DNA of 34,950 nt, from positions 1 through 34,950 of IMG/VR virus record IMGVR_UViG_3300030098_004614, one strand, 5' to 3'. The notes beneath the pieces are model-generated. The model searched no databases. It was given only the letters and a program-made list of their open reading frames with translations, and was not told the origin of the DNA. This DNA comes from a virus. This document shows positions 1 to 9,407 of the stretch, in pieces; positions within the stretch are counted from its first letter, which is position 1, and each line of letters starts with the position of its first letter. The translations under genes were made by a program, and so were the position numbers.

Positions 1-1090
1 CTCCTCCCGTCGAACCCGCTAAGTCGAAGGTTCCGCTTGCCGCTTCACCCACCAACACTTGACCTCTTGCGAATGCCGCCCAAGTACCAAACCCCAACAA
101 GGTAGCGGGATTGGTCAAGGAAGTGGCGTTCATGTAGATGGAACCAACCGGATAAGCGGCTTCCACGGGGTTTCCCGAAGAAGCAGCCGTGAGGCGACCG
201 TCGGCGTCCACCGTGATACTGGCGTTGGTGTAAGAACCCGCCGTCACCGCCGTAGCCGCCAGTTCGGAAGAACCAACCGCTCCCGCTATTATACTGTCCG
301 TAGTCACCGCGTCCGTAGCTATCTTGACGGCGGTAACGGATTCGTCGGCCAGTTGAGATGTGGACACTTCACCCGAAGACACGGGTACGGCGTAACCTCG
401 CAACACCACCACGATGTTGGAACTCGCGGGAGGAGACGAAGAAAAGTTTATTTGGTTGTTGTCCGCGTCTATGGTGTAGGCGGCAGTGGGTTCCTGCAAC
501 ACGCCGTCTATGGCTACCTCGTACATGGTGGCGTCGGCAAGCGTGATTCCAGGTGAGAAAGTGAATTGTCCGGTTCCGTCTCCCGTAAACGAATACTTCG
601 TGGGAGCGGTGGAGGATCCCGTCACCGTGGAGCTTATTTGCGTGTCAACGTAGTTCTTGGTGGCGGAGTCGGCTGTTCCCGTGGGTTCCGCGACGTTGGT
701 GATTCGTAAACTCAACGCATCCCAGTTCGTTTCCCCGACGCCCTTCTGAAGGGACAAGTCGTTCCTCTCGCTTATCTCTTCGTTCAGATAACGATTGTGG
801 AGATAGGAGCGGTCAAGGGAGGTTTCCGTCAACACCGAACCATCAACGAAATCAACCAAGTTCGTGTCGGGCGCGCTTATTCTGCGAACCCTGACCTTCT
901 GTCCTGCGGTAGCGCCGCTACCTAAAACCACCTTGGTGGAAGGCGAAGTCGTTATGGTGTAGTCCGTGGTCAGTGTTTTCGTCACACCGTCGATCTCAAC
1001 GACGACGTGGCTGTCTTCGAGATACGGAAAAGAGAACGCGAAGTCCGTCTGCGCCGCAGTAGCCGTGTAATCGACGTAAGTTATAGCCAT
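1..1090 (-). CDS. Tail fibre protein, T7 gp17 N-terminal type (partial)
   Basis: This reads from the ATG at 1090 leftwards and is still open at the window edge after 363 codons, so the C-terminus is missing. The first ~120 residues (MAITYVDYTATAAQ..., then a region with TNLVDFVDGSVL and LHNRYLNEE) match the T7 gp17 N-terminal domain that attaches the fibre to the tail. The middle is a Ser/Thr/Ala-rich repeat-like shaft. Near the edge is a segment with LGFGTWAAFARGQVLVG, a motif common in collar or tip domains of phage fibres. It is the last gene of the structural block, 20 bp after the large internal virion gene, the usual T7 position. The receptor-binding tip lies outside the window. The family call is firm; the receptor is unknown. 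Confidence 0.9.
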   Translation of the reverse strand, partial: MAITYVDYTATAAQTDFAFSFPYLEDSHVVVEIDGVTKTLTTDYTITTSPSTKVVLGSGATAGQKVRVRRISAPDTNLVDFVDGSVLTETSLDRSYLHNRYLNEEISERNDLSLQKGVGETNWDALSLRITNVAEPTGTADSATKNYVDTQISSTVTGSSTAPTKYSFTGDGTGQFTFSPGITLADATMYEVAIDGVLQEPTAAYTIDADNNQINFSSSPPASSNIVVVLRGYAVPVSSGEVSTSQLADESVTAVKIATDAVTTDSIIAGAVGSSELAATAVTAGSYTNASITVDADGRLTAASSGNPVEAAYPVGSIYMNATSLTNPATLLGFGTWAAFARGQVLVGEAASGTFDLAGSTGG

Positions 1091-1110
1091 GATTTATAAG
1101 TTCCGTTTGG

Positions 1111-4100
1111 TTATTGTTGTTGAATGAGTTGCATTACTTCCGAAAAGTCAGCGCCTTGTCGATATTGTTTTCTAGCGCGGGTGACTTGACCATAGTAACT
1201 TTGAAGTTCGGGAAACTCCGAAATGCTTTGTTCCAACGCCTTCGAGCGATACTTCCTCAAGACGCGGTTTATCTCCGTTACTCTCGGACTCGTCAAACCA
1301 GGTTCCGACACCGAAGACATACGTTGGTACTTGCGGGATTTGATCAAACGCTCCAATGCCTGTCGGACGGTACGGCCTCCTATACGGGTCGTTCCTATCA
1401 ATTCCAACCGTCTGTCGTGGGCGGTCTGTCCTTTTTGGTTTTGGTAACCCAACAGGTCGATCAATCCGTTGTGGGTGGAAGAAGGTTGTTGAAAGGCGTA
1501 GTTCAAGGAAGCCAACTCGGTCAGCACGGGATCGTTCTTGACCGCCGAGTGCGCTATCGGGTTGATGGCGGAGAAGAAAGGTACTCCCTCTATTATGGTG
1601 GACTCCCCAAGTAAATTCCTTTTTGGGTCGAGGGAACCGCGTAGTCCTGGGGTTTTATAGGAAACAGCGTCCATGATGGAACGTACTTCACGCGCTGCTT
1701 GATCGCCTGTGCCAAACTGACTTTGAGTAAGAAAACCGCTATAAGGAACCATTGCGGCGGTGAAGTTACGAAGCAATCTCTCTCGTTTGCCTGGTTCGGC
1801 GCTGAAGGCGTCGGCTAACATTTGAACACCCGCAAGATACGACTTGTTCGTTACGTTCCGATAGAAAGTCAGTTGTAAACCGGCGGCAACTTCTTCGAGT
1901 TTGCCTGTGGTGACGTCGTCGGGAGCGTTGGCCACGTGATCCACTAAATCAACGGTAACGCCCAACATGGTTCCCAAAGGGTCCACTCGTTGATAACTCA
2001 ACCATTGATCGCCTATTTTTATGCTGTAAGGCTTCCAACCCGTGGCTTCCAAAACCTTCTTTTGTTTGGGGTCGGCGGGACCGCCGCCCGTAATGTTTTC
2101 TTTATTGTCGGTAGCTAACTCAAGCATCGTGCCTGCCATTACAGCGCTTGTGGTGAGTTTTCCCACCGCCTTGGACTTTCTTAGACTGTCGCCTGAGTTA
2201 ATGTCTTCCAAAATTTGAGAGCGCGTGTCTTTTAAAACCAAGGCGCGGCCGAAATCCAACGCAGTTCCGCCGGTGCGCTCAAAAGCGTACTTCAAGATGT
2301 TCGTGGGAGTCCTGATGAAAGGCATGATGAAACTAAGACCTGGTACAGTTTGAACAAACTTTTGAAGCGCTTGACCGTATTTCCCTAAATCGTTGGTGAA
2401 CGTCTTGTACTTTGCTTCGTCCAACGCTTCTTGGGCGTAAACTTCCAAACCGGAAGCTTCCTCGTTCCAGTTCTCTTCCTTGTATTTGGCGACGAACTCT
2501 TCTTTTTCCAAACCTTCGAGACCTTCGTCCTTCGCTTTTTGCATGGCGTCCCGAAGAATGGATTCCTCGGACAAATGCCTTCCGCTTTCGGTGACCACGG
2601 AGTCAAGACGTTCCTCGACGAATCTAGCGATGTCGTAAGCGTCCTTCATTCCGTGGGTTTCGATGGCTTCGACCGCAGCCCTCAAGCGGACACCTTTGCG
2701 GTAATTAAGTTGTTTGAAGAATTCATCCGTACTCATCAACAACCGAGTCGGTAATCTAAAGAAAGTACCGAGACCGTCTATGGTGGCGCTGCGCTTCGAT
2801 CCCTCTTCTCCCGCCAAAGCGCCTATACCTCTCATTCTGCGAACGTTTTCCGCGTTTATGGCGTCCCGCATCGTAGCGTCTTCGGTGAAGGCGCGAGCGT
2901 CCGAATCAAGAAAGTTTTCGTTTCGTTTGAGAGCGCGTACACCAAGACCAAACGCTTCCTTTACGCTTTGCCACTCGAACAGGTTAGCCAAAGCGTGTTT
3001 AGCCACCGTCATGTTCCCCGTCAAAACGCCACCAACCGTGGTTTCGAAAGCGCCCGTTATGGTGGTTATGCTGTTACCTATGGCATTCACCACCTGTGTG
3101 CGTGGACCGCTCAAAATGGAGTTGATCCAGTATTCCTTGATCATCGCCAACATCTTGTTGCCTTGAACCCCCTTAGCTAACTTGAACACTCGTCCGGCGG
3201 AAGCCGCGAAGTCTTCGGGGTCAACCGCTTCGTTCAACGCCTTCATCAACTTGTCGACGTTCATCTCGCCGCCTTGGCGAAGATACTGGTTGCGAAGTCC
3301 TTCGTTCTTCATTTCCTCCGCGCCTATGCCTATCTTCTTGGGTTCCAAGTCCACGCGGCGTCCCGAATAAGGAGCGCGTCGTCCACCGAGACCCAAAGCT
3401 TGTTCACGTCCGAGAGCGGAGTAATAAGCTTCGAACTCGATCATTTCCTGCAAAGTGTTCTTTAGTTCCGCCAACGCCACGTCGGGATTAGCTTCCCCCT
3501 CCTTGGCCTTCTTCAAGGCTTCGTTCTGCTTCCACGCCTTGTGCGAGAGACTTTGTCCGATATCTTTCAGTACTTGAGCGGCAAGCCGTACTTCACGCGC
3601 TTTATCGACCGTCGTGCCGACGTTCTTCCAACTATTCGCCACTTCGGGAGAAAGGGTGGACATTACGTCGTGCGCCTCTTGGTTCTGTTCAGCCAAGGAC
3701 TTCGGACCAGGATCGGGGTAGTTTTTCTCCACTTGCTGCCGCGCCCAACTAACCAAACCCTGTATTTTGCTGGTGCTGTCGAGTTGACCTAGGTTCAGAA
3801 TGCGTCCTCTGGGTGGTTCGGGTCCGTCGTAAGCGCGGGGATCCACGATACCTTCCATGTCAGGCGCGTCCCCTGACTCGCGGATGGAATAAAGCTTTCG
3901 CTTCGCTATATCGTCCGCTTTAATCTTTCCTCTTCCCTCTGAAACAATGTCCATCCCGCTTTTCAAGGTCTTTTCAAGCAGCGTTCCATCAACGTCTTTT
4001 CCTAAGATTTTAGAGACGAGTTGAACAAAGGTGTCCCACAGCGTCTTTCTCTTTCCCTTTAACTTGATTTCCGCAAGAGCGTTCTGAAAGCTTCTGTCAC

Positions 4101-6243
4101 TCATGGCGTGTGCCACGAACTCGTCAATGTCTGTTAAAGCATATTCCCAGTCGGGACTCTCCCCCAAAACACGCCGTGCGTCACCGAAGGCGGAATAAAG
4201 TTCTTTGTATGGTCCCTTCGTATTCGCCAAACTCCGACCAGTCAGATTCTTTTTGATCTTCAACGCCGTGGCAGCGTGTATCATTTCGTGAAGTAATGTT
4301 TCTTCGTTATCACCGCCTTTGACCAATGTTATCGAGTCTTTTACTTCGTCATAAAAACCTCGGATGCCTCTAAAATTCTTCGATTTTATGTTCTCCTTAA
4401 CGGAGACCATGCGGTCACCGACGTCGCGCATTGCCTTGTTTAACTGTGATGCCATTTTGCGGATTAATTCGGAAGAACCGTTTTCCGCCAAAGAGTCGAG
4501 TGTCTTCCCTACCGTCGAACCTGTTTCAATTAAACCTTTGGTATGCGTGTCCAGAGGCGTTAGTTCCGCGTCGCTACGTCCTTTAATGGAGGCCATCTCA
4601 TCCCTGAAAGTGGCGTTCGTAAGCTTGGTAGCCGCTGACTTCAAACCAGGAGACAAGTCCTCGAAGTTTCTATAGATTTCAGGATTGGTGAGAAATTCAT
4701 TAACGGCTTGAGCGGGATGATCGAAACCCAACCAATCGTCTTTTGCCAACGCTCTGAGAAAGTTACGCATGGGCGGCTTGAATTCACCGAGAGCAGCCAT
4801 GACGTCTTCATGGTCAGCTTCTTCGTCCAACACGCGGAACCATTCATCTATGACGTCCTTTCTGACTCTACCTGAATCCATGAGGTCAGGCGCTTCAGGA
4901 CGAATCGAAGCCAGTACCCTGCCGTCGTCGCCTAAAATCTCCCCTTTTAAAGCGGGGGTTTCTTGAAGGATGGATTTAAATTGACGCGAAGACGGGTCAA
5001 TCATCCACTCCCCGCTAATGGTTTTATAAACATCATCCAGCTTAGAAACAGTATCTTTTTGAAGTAGTTTATTTACCACGTCATCCACTATTCCCTTAAT
5101 TTCATTAAGACGTTTTTTTGCCAAGCCAGGGTTAGGGTTGTTCGGGCCGAGTAATGCGTCTGCATCTAAAGACTCTTCTCGGGCAAGGCGACGGAACAAA
5201 GACTCTCCAAGTTCCGCTTTGAACTTATCGTCAATGGTCTTCGGCTTGCCTTGTTGACCTATACGGAATTCATTAAGACGACCAACTGGCTTCCCGTTTG
5301 GTTTCCCTAAATATAATTTTTCCGTTATTTCCTCTGCTATCCATTTTGGTTCTACGCTTAACTGCCTCCCTCTTTTCCACGAGGTTACTTTGTACCCTTG
5401 CGACAAATCGGCAATCGTCTCGTCAAACAAGGCAAGCGCGTCTTCGTCCATCTGTTGCATCTGTTTAAGCTGTGGATGACCCACTGGATAACCTAAGTCG
5501 GTTTCAACTTCACCATCATAAGCTTTTCGTAAGCTACTCTGTAGGTTGGAGTTAGACCCGACATCGAAAACGTCTAGTAATTCCGGTCCTCTAGCACCAT
5601 GTACCGACGCCATGTCGCCTAAAATCTCCCGTATGGCGGCGTAGGTGGCGTCGGGGTCGTTGGTGTCCGCCTTTGCCTTGTGTCCCGCTCTCATCGCTTT
5701 GATGGAAGTGAACAACATACCAAACACCGCTTCCATACCCAATCCTTCGAGGACGTTCTTCAAACGCCCTTCGAGTTCTCCTTCGTCCGCGTCGTGGGCG
5801 AGGTACTCGGTGATCGGGTTCTGAAGTTCAGGGACGCTTCGTATCAAATTGGAAAGACGTTCCTCCTGTCCGTTGAACACGGAGAAGTCCGTCAAACCAC
5901 CGGCTATGACTCCTTTGCGGATATTACCACCCGCCAACGCTTTTTGAGTGAGGGATCCGCCCTTTGCCGCCATCCCCGCTTTACCCAACGCTCCGAAGAT
6001 GGGACCGAATCCCGCTCCGAACTGAAACACGCCTTCGACTAAACCACCCGCCATAGTCTTAGACCTGCCAAGAAAACGGGTGTCCCAATCGGGAAGTGAG
6101 TCAAAGGTGACGAAGTCCGCTAAATTGTAGACGCCTTGAACTGCTCCCTCTACGCCACGAAAAGGCGCGGCAAGCATGTCGGTAAACCAGTTATCGTCTT
6201 CTTCCTGCTGCGGAAGCTGATTCGGTAATTGTTGATTAGGCAT
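1111..6243 (-). CDS. Large internal virion protein (gp16 position) with HExxH motif
   Basis: This 1710-residue protein lies directly before the tail fibre gene, where T7 has gp16, the ejected core protein that crosses the cell envelope. Its length is larger than T7 gp16 (about 1318 aa). No lytic transglycosylase signature is apparent at the N-terminus. Around residues 650-656 there is TLLHEMIHAATALK, an HExxH zinc-metallopeptidase motif. The N-terminal ~100 residues are Gly/Ala-rich and could include a membrane-interacting stretch (AGMAAKGG region). The C-terminal part has long helical segments and a hydrophobic region (VVNAIGNSITTITGAFETTVGG, about residues 1048-1070). Role in ejection is inferred from position and size; peptidase activity is inferred from the motif only. 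The start ATG is 5 bp after the preceding gene's stop. Confidence 0.85.
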   Translation of the reverse strand: MPNQQLPNQLPQQEEDDNWFTDMLAAPFRGVEGAVQGVYNLADFVTFDSLPDWDTRFLGRSKTMAGGLVEGVFQFGAGFGPIFGALGKAGMAAKGGSLTQKALAGGNIRKGVIAGGLTDFSVFNGQEERLSNLIRSVPELQNPITEYLAHDADEGELEGRLKNVLEGLGMEAVFGMLFTSIKAMRAGHKAKADTNDPDATYAAIREILGDMASVHGARGPELLDVFDVGSNSNLQSSLRKAYDGEVETDLGYPVGHPQLKQMQQMDEDALALFDETIADLSQGYKVTSWKRGRQLSVEPKWIAEEITEKLYLGKPNGKPVGRLNEFRIGQQGKPKTIDDKFKAELGESLFRRLAREESLDADALLGPNNPNPGLAKKRLNEIKGIVDDVVNKLLQKDTVSKLDDVYKTISGEWMIDPSSRQFKSILQETPALKGEILGDDGRVLASIRPEAPDLMDSGRVRKDVIDEWFRVLDEEADHEDVMAALGEFKPPMRNFLRALAKDDWLGFDHPAQAVNEFLTNPEIYRNFEDLSPGLKSAATKLTNATFRDEMASIKGRSDAELTPLDTHTKGLIETGSTVGKTLDSLAENGSSELIRKMASQLNKAMRDVGDRMVSVKENIKSKNFRGIRGFYDEVKDSITLVKGGDNEETLLHEMIHAATALKIKKNLTGRSLANTKGPYKELYSAFGDARRVLGESPDWEYALTDIDEFVAHAMSDRSFQNALAEIKLKGKRKTLWDTFVQLVSKILGKDVDGTLLEKTLKSGMDIVSEGRGKIKADDIAKRKLYSIRESGDAPDMEGIVDPRAYDGPEPPRGRILNLGQLDSTSKIQGLVSWARQQVEKNYPDPGPKSLAEQNQEAHDVMSTLSPEVANSWKNVGTTVDKAREVRLAAQVLKDIGQSLSHKAWKQNEALKKAKEGEANPDVALAELKNTLQEMIEFEAYYSALGREQALGLGGRRAPYSGRRVDLEPKKIGIGAEEMKNEGLRNQYLRQGGEMNVDKLMKALNEAVDPEDFAASAGRVFKLAKGVQGNKMLAMIKEYWINSILSGPRTQVVNAIGNSITTITGAFETTVGGVLTGNMTVAKHALANLFEWQSVKEAFGLGVRALKRNENFLDSDARAFTEDATMRDAINAENVRRMRGIGALAGEEGSKRSATIDGLGTFFRLPTRLLMSTDEFFKQLNYRKGVRLRAAVEAIETHGMKDAYDIARFVEERLDSVVTESGRHLSEESILRDAMQKAKDEGLEGLEKEEFVAKYKEENWNEEASGLEVYAQEALDEAKYKTFTNDLGKYGQALQKFVQTVPGLSFIMPFIRTPTNILKYAFERTGGTALDFGRALVLKDTRSQILEDINSGDSLRKSKAVGKLTTSAVMAGTMLELATDNKENITGGGPADPKQKKVLEATGWKPYSIKIGDQWLSYQRVDPLGTMLGVTVDLVDHVANAPDDVTTGKLEEVAAGLQLTFYRNVTNKSYLAGVQMLADAFSAEPGKRERLLRNFTAAMVPYSGFLTQSQFGTGDQAAREVRSIMDAVSYKTPGLRGSLDPKRNLLGESTIIEGVPFFSAINPIAHSAVKNDPVLTELASLNYAFQQPSSTHNGLIDLLGYQNQKGQTAHDRRLELIGTTRIGGRTVRQALERLIKSRKYQRMSSVSEPGLTSPRVTEINRVLRKYRSKALEQSISEFPELQSYYGQVTRARKQYRQGADFSEVMQLIQQQ

Positions 6244-6248
6244 GTTTG

Positions 6249-8393
6249 TTAATTAGTTTTTTGGATGTAACCAAATTCTTGGTAAAGTTTGCGTTGTCGG
6301 CGAACCGCCAATTCCACGGAATCGTCGTCTGTTCCGCGCCCCAATAGTTTTAATATGTCCGTAATGGCTTTCTTGTTTGTGGAGGGATCCTTTACGTAAG
6401 CCAAAGGAAGTAACATGGCGCTACGAAAAGAGTAGGTAGAAGCTTCAAAAGTAAATCCATCAGAAGTAAGTAAACGAGTTCCTGTTAGTCCGGCACTTGC
6501 CGCATCATCAATCGCTTCAGACATTTTTCCTAGAGTGAAAGGAAGGAGTTTTGTATACTCTCTTCCCGCGTTTAACCTTTCCGTTGGGGTATATGGCTGT
6601 GTTCTAGAGGGGGAAAGCCCACGCACAGCGGGGAAGGTCACGGAAGAACCAGGTTTGGCAATCTCGGCGTAATGTTTCATCACCGCCGGTTGGTTAAGCT
6701 TCAAATAATCTAAAGCCTTCGTTCGCTCCTCTGCCGCCGCGTTTGCGTTCCTTAGAAGATTAAAAGCCTGTTCTATTTTAACTGTTTTTTGTTTAGGCGA
6801 GTCAGCTATAAACCAAGGAGCGGAAGGAGCCTCCGTCTCTACCTCGGATTTCGCCGGTGGATCTTCCTTCTTCTCTCTCTTCTCTCTGTCTTCGAGAAGC
6901 TTTTCTCCTGCGTTTTGTATTTTAACGGAAAACTTTTCTATTTCCTCCGTGTAGAATTCATTCAAGCGTTGCGCCTGAAGTTGACGGGACATATTTGGAT
7001 TATCCGCCAGTATCTGTTTGGCTTTGTTGTTGAGTTTCCCCTCCATTTCGGTTTGGAACCGACTTCTCAAAGCTATTACTTCAGGCTCTAAATACTGTTC
7101 TTGTTCCGTAAGAGCGAAATCTCCCGTGGCAAGGGTGGCGGTAACCGCTCCATTAATATCCCTGAAAGCGGTCCTGTATGCTTGGGTCTCGTTTCTCAGT
7201 TCATTGAAGGCGATGTCTTCTCGGTCGTAGTCACTGGCCAACGCCACGTCCAAGGCTTTACTGGCTTCTCCTACGAACCTGTCATCGTCGTCATCTCTGA
7301 TTCTTTCGTGAAAATATTTACGTAGCGCAGCGTCATCGCTGAAGGTTTGACCGTCCACTTCAGTCGTACCTCTATAAGTGATTTCCGACAAATGTCTTTG
7401 GAATTCACCTAGGATTGACGCTACTTTATCCTTACGATCCCTGTCGGAGGTAAGTCCTTCTTTTTCCGCTATGGATTCGATAACGTCGTAAAGTCCGTCC
7501 ACCTCTTGAGCGTAAGTAGCGAACTTGGCGTTTCCTATCTTTAAGTTGTCCTCCGCCCATTCAACGAATTGATTCGCTTTAATCTCATCCATAAAAGCGA
7601 GGCTTTTAGCGATGCCCTTGATGGTGGCTAATTGAATTTCGGGGGAAAAAGTATTCAAGTCTTCATAGGCTTCTTTTATAGCCAACGCATCCAACTCCCC
7701 TGAAGCGCTCTCCCAATTAATGTCCTTCCACAACCTATACATTTTGTTACCGCTTTCACGCGCCACGTTTATTTTCGCTTCCCTCGACTTCTGGGCGTCG
7801 TAGCTGAGAACGTATTTCTGAACGGTAGGATTAATCGCTTCTTGGAATCCTTCGGCAATCAACGGATTATCCAACCCGCCGTATTCCTCTCCGAAATCTT
7901 TCCTAACTAAATCAATAATGTCCGCAGTCCCTCCTGGTAGATCATCGTCCCCTTCTTCGGGATTGTTCAAGCGATCTGATATGGCGCGTTCGAAGTCGTC
8001 GTGAAGAGCCGCTCCCAAGGCGCGTTTCTTTCGCCGCCAATTCAAAGGTGAACCCAGGAACGGAATGTTTCCTCTACGGACTTCCTTGTCGAGCGCTTCC
8101 TCGGTTTGGTTTAGTTTGGCTTTTACTTCTTCAGGAGAAAGTCTAGCCACCTCTTCCTTGTACATGGCAAGTTCCGTTTCCTGTCCCGCCGCATAGTTCT
8201 GCAAAGCCGGATTGATCTTGGAGAGACCTTCGGCCAGTTCGGTCAACTTGGACTTACCCGCTTGTTGAACCTGAACGTTATACTGACCGCCGCTTCTGAT
8301 GGCGGCTTGCAAGACACGCGCGTCGGGAAGGTCTCCCGTCTGCACTCGTCCGCCTCGTTGGCGTTGAAGAAGTTGTTGTAAGGTGGAAGCCAT
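6249..8393 (-). CDS. Internal virion protein, gp15 position
   Basis: This 714-residue, highly charged and helical protein lies between the gp14-like and gp16-like genes, the place of T7 gp15 (about 747 aa), a core protein ejected into the host periplasm. It begins MASTLQQLLQRQRGG and has many Glu/Lys-rich helices and one acidic, Lys/Glu-rich low-complexity linker (EKREKKEDPPAKSEVETEAPSA) at about residue 510-530. No enzymatic motif was recognised. Primary sequence similarity to T7 itself is not obvious by eye, so the call rests on length, composition and gene order. It ends 5 bp before the next gene, fitting a single late transcript. Confidence 0.75.
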   Translation of the reverse strand: MASTLQQLLQRQRGGRVQTGDLPDARVLQAAIRSGGQYNVQVQQAGKSKLTELAEGLSKINPALQNYAAGQETELAMYKEEVARLSPEEVKAKLNQTEEALDKEVRRGNIPFLGSPLNWRRKKRALGAALHDDFERAISDRLNNPEEGDDDLPGGTADIIDLVRKDFGEEYGGLDNPLIAEGFQEAINPTVQKYVLSYDAQKSREAKINVARESGNKMYRLWKDINWESASGELDALAIKEAYEDLNTFSPEIQLATIKGIAKSLAFMDEIKANQFVEWAEDNLKIGNAKFATYAQEVDGLYDVIESIAEKEGLTSDRDRKDKVASILGEFQRHLSEITYRGTTEVDGQTFSDDAALRKYFHERIRDDDDDRFVGEASKALDVALASDYDREDIAFNELRNETQAYRTAFRDINGAVTATLATGDFALTEQEQYLEPEVIALRSRFQTEMEGKLNNKAKQILADNPNMSRQLQAQRLNEFYTEEIEKFSVKIQNAGEKLLEDREKREKKEDPPAKSEVETEAPSAPWFIADSPKQKTVKIEQAFNLLRNANAAAEERTKALDYLKLNQPAVMKHYAEIAKPGSSVTFPAVRGLSPSRTQPYTPTERLNAGREYTKLLPFTLGKMSEAIDDAASAGLTGTRLLTSDGFTFEASTYSFRSAMLLPLAYVKDPSTNKKAITDILKLLGRGTDDDSVELAVRRQRKLYQEFGYIQKTN

Positions 8394-8401
8394 TATTTAA
8401 G

Positions 8402-8941
8402 TTATTTAGCGTCTCGCATTCTCTTGATTTCCATGCCCGTGCGGTAACCTCCCGCTGCGGAAGAAGCCGCGTCCAACACACCAGTCAGGAAGTTAGGTCT
8501 GTTGATCGGGCGGTTTATGTCTATCAAATTCTGTTGGGTGCGGTATCCCGCGTCCGAAAGAGCGAGACCCGTGTTTACGTCTTGGAACTCCTGTTGACGG
8601 AGAGTGGCGGTACGGTAGTCCGCTTCCTGCCGCATATAGTCGTCCATAAGGGCGTTTACGGACATACCCGCTACTCCTGCCTCACCTGCGGAGGTAGACG
8701 CGCGAGAGATAGCTTCTCGGCTCTTTAAAGCTATGTCCGCCAATTCTCGGTTGGTAGCCTCTTGTTCCTGCGCTTGCCTCATGCGGATCGACGTCTGCTC
8801 CTGGAGGAACCTTCGACGCTCCGCTTCCGAAGCTTGCGCTTGATAACGCCTTTGCTGTCTCGCCTCCTGCCTCTGTCCCGCAAATCCCGCAACGGAAGAT
8901 CCGAGACTTAAAGCCGTCATGGCCTCTACGATTCCACACAT
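8402..8941 (-). CDS. Internal virion protein, gp14-like
   Basis: A 179-residue protein starting MCGIVEAMTALSLGSSVAGFAGQRQEARQQ. A short hydrophobic N-terminal stretch is followed by a long Gln/Arg/Glu-rich coiled-coil-like helix and a Gly/Ala-rich C-terminus, the typical plan of gp14-type internal core proteins of T7-like phages (T7 gp14 is 196 aa and inserts in the outer membrane at ejection). It lies between gp13-like and gp15-like genes with spacings of 4 and 8 bp. Assignment by architecture and gene order. Confidence 0.8.
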   Translation of the reverse strand: MCGIVEAMTALSLGSSVAGFAGQRQEARQQRRYQAQASEAERRRFLQEQTSIRMRQAQEQEATNRELADIALKSREAISRASTSAGEAGVAGMSVNALMDDYMRQEADYRTATLRQQEFQDVNTGLALSDAGYRTQQNLIDINRPINRPNFLTGVLDAASSAAGGYRTGMEIKRMRDAK

Positions 8942-8945
8942 AATT

Positions 8946-9407
8946 TTAATCTACTTTTGGTAACATGAATTCAAGGTAACCCTTCGGCTGTTCTCGAAGA
9001 AACTCCGCTCCCAACCATTTAAGCCACCTCATTGAAAGTTTGTTTGAAGTACTGACCACGTTGATGACACATCTGTAGTTACCCATCAACTCATCCACCC
9101 ACTCCTTCGAGTTGCGAACGAACGTACTCTTTATGGTACGCATACGCTCCGTTCCCAATAACCACACGCACCCTATGGTGGGAACGTGAGTGGCGCATAC
9201 GCCGAACATGGCGATTACGTCCTTTTCCTTGGTCTCTAACGTAAATACCTTCGCGGATTCCTTGAAGCTCTGGTTCAAAGCTTCCCACGGATGGTGGTTC
9301 AACCCGATGATCTCCAACATATCAGCCACTCTCATCTCCCTGTAAAGAGGAAAGACGTCCGCAATGCGAGCGGGACGCACCCTGCAATCCGTATACTCCC
9401 TAACCAC
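8946..9407 (-). CDS. gp13-like internal protein (DUF2833 / acetyltransferase-like fold)
   Basis: A 153-residue protein that begins with a GTG codon overlapping the end of the gp12-type gene (8 bp overlap). The sequence VRPARIADVFPLYREMRVADMLEI at the N-terminus, MFGVCATHVPTIGCVWLLGTERM in the middle and STSNKLSMRWLKWLGAEF near the end fit the gp13 family of T7-like phages, whose fold resembles GNAT acetyltransferases. T7 gp13 (138 aa) is needed for virion morphogenesis. No acetyl-transfer activity is implied. An alternative downstream start (MRVADMLEI) would lose the conserved N-terminus. Confidence 0.8.
   Translation of the reverse strand: MVREYTDCRVRPARIADVFPLYREMRVADMLEIIGLNHHPWEALNQSFKESAKVFTLETKEKDVIAMFGVCATHVPTIGCVWLLGTERMRTIKSTFVRNSKEWVDELMGNYRCVINVVSTSNKLSMRWLKWLGAEFLREQPKGYLEFMLPKVD

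Noticed and set aside
59-556. 165-codon plus-strand open frame under the tail fibre gene
   Set aside because: Arg/Gly/His-rich antisense shadow of a clear tail fibre coding frame.
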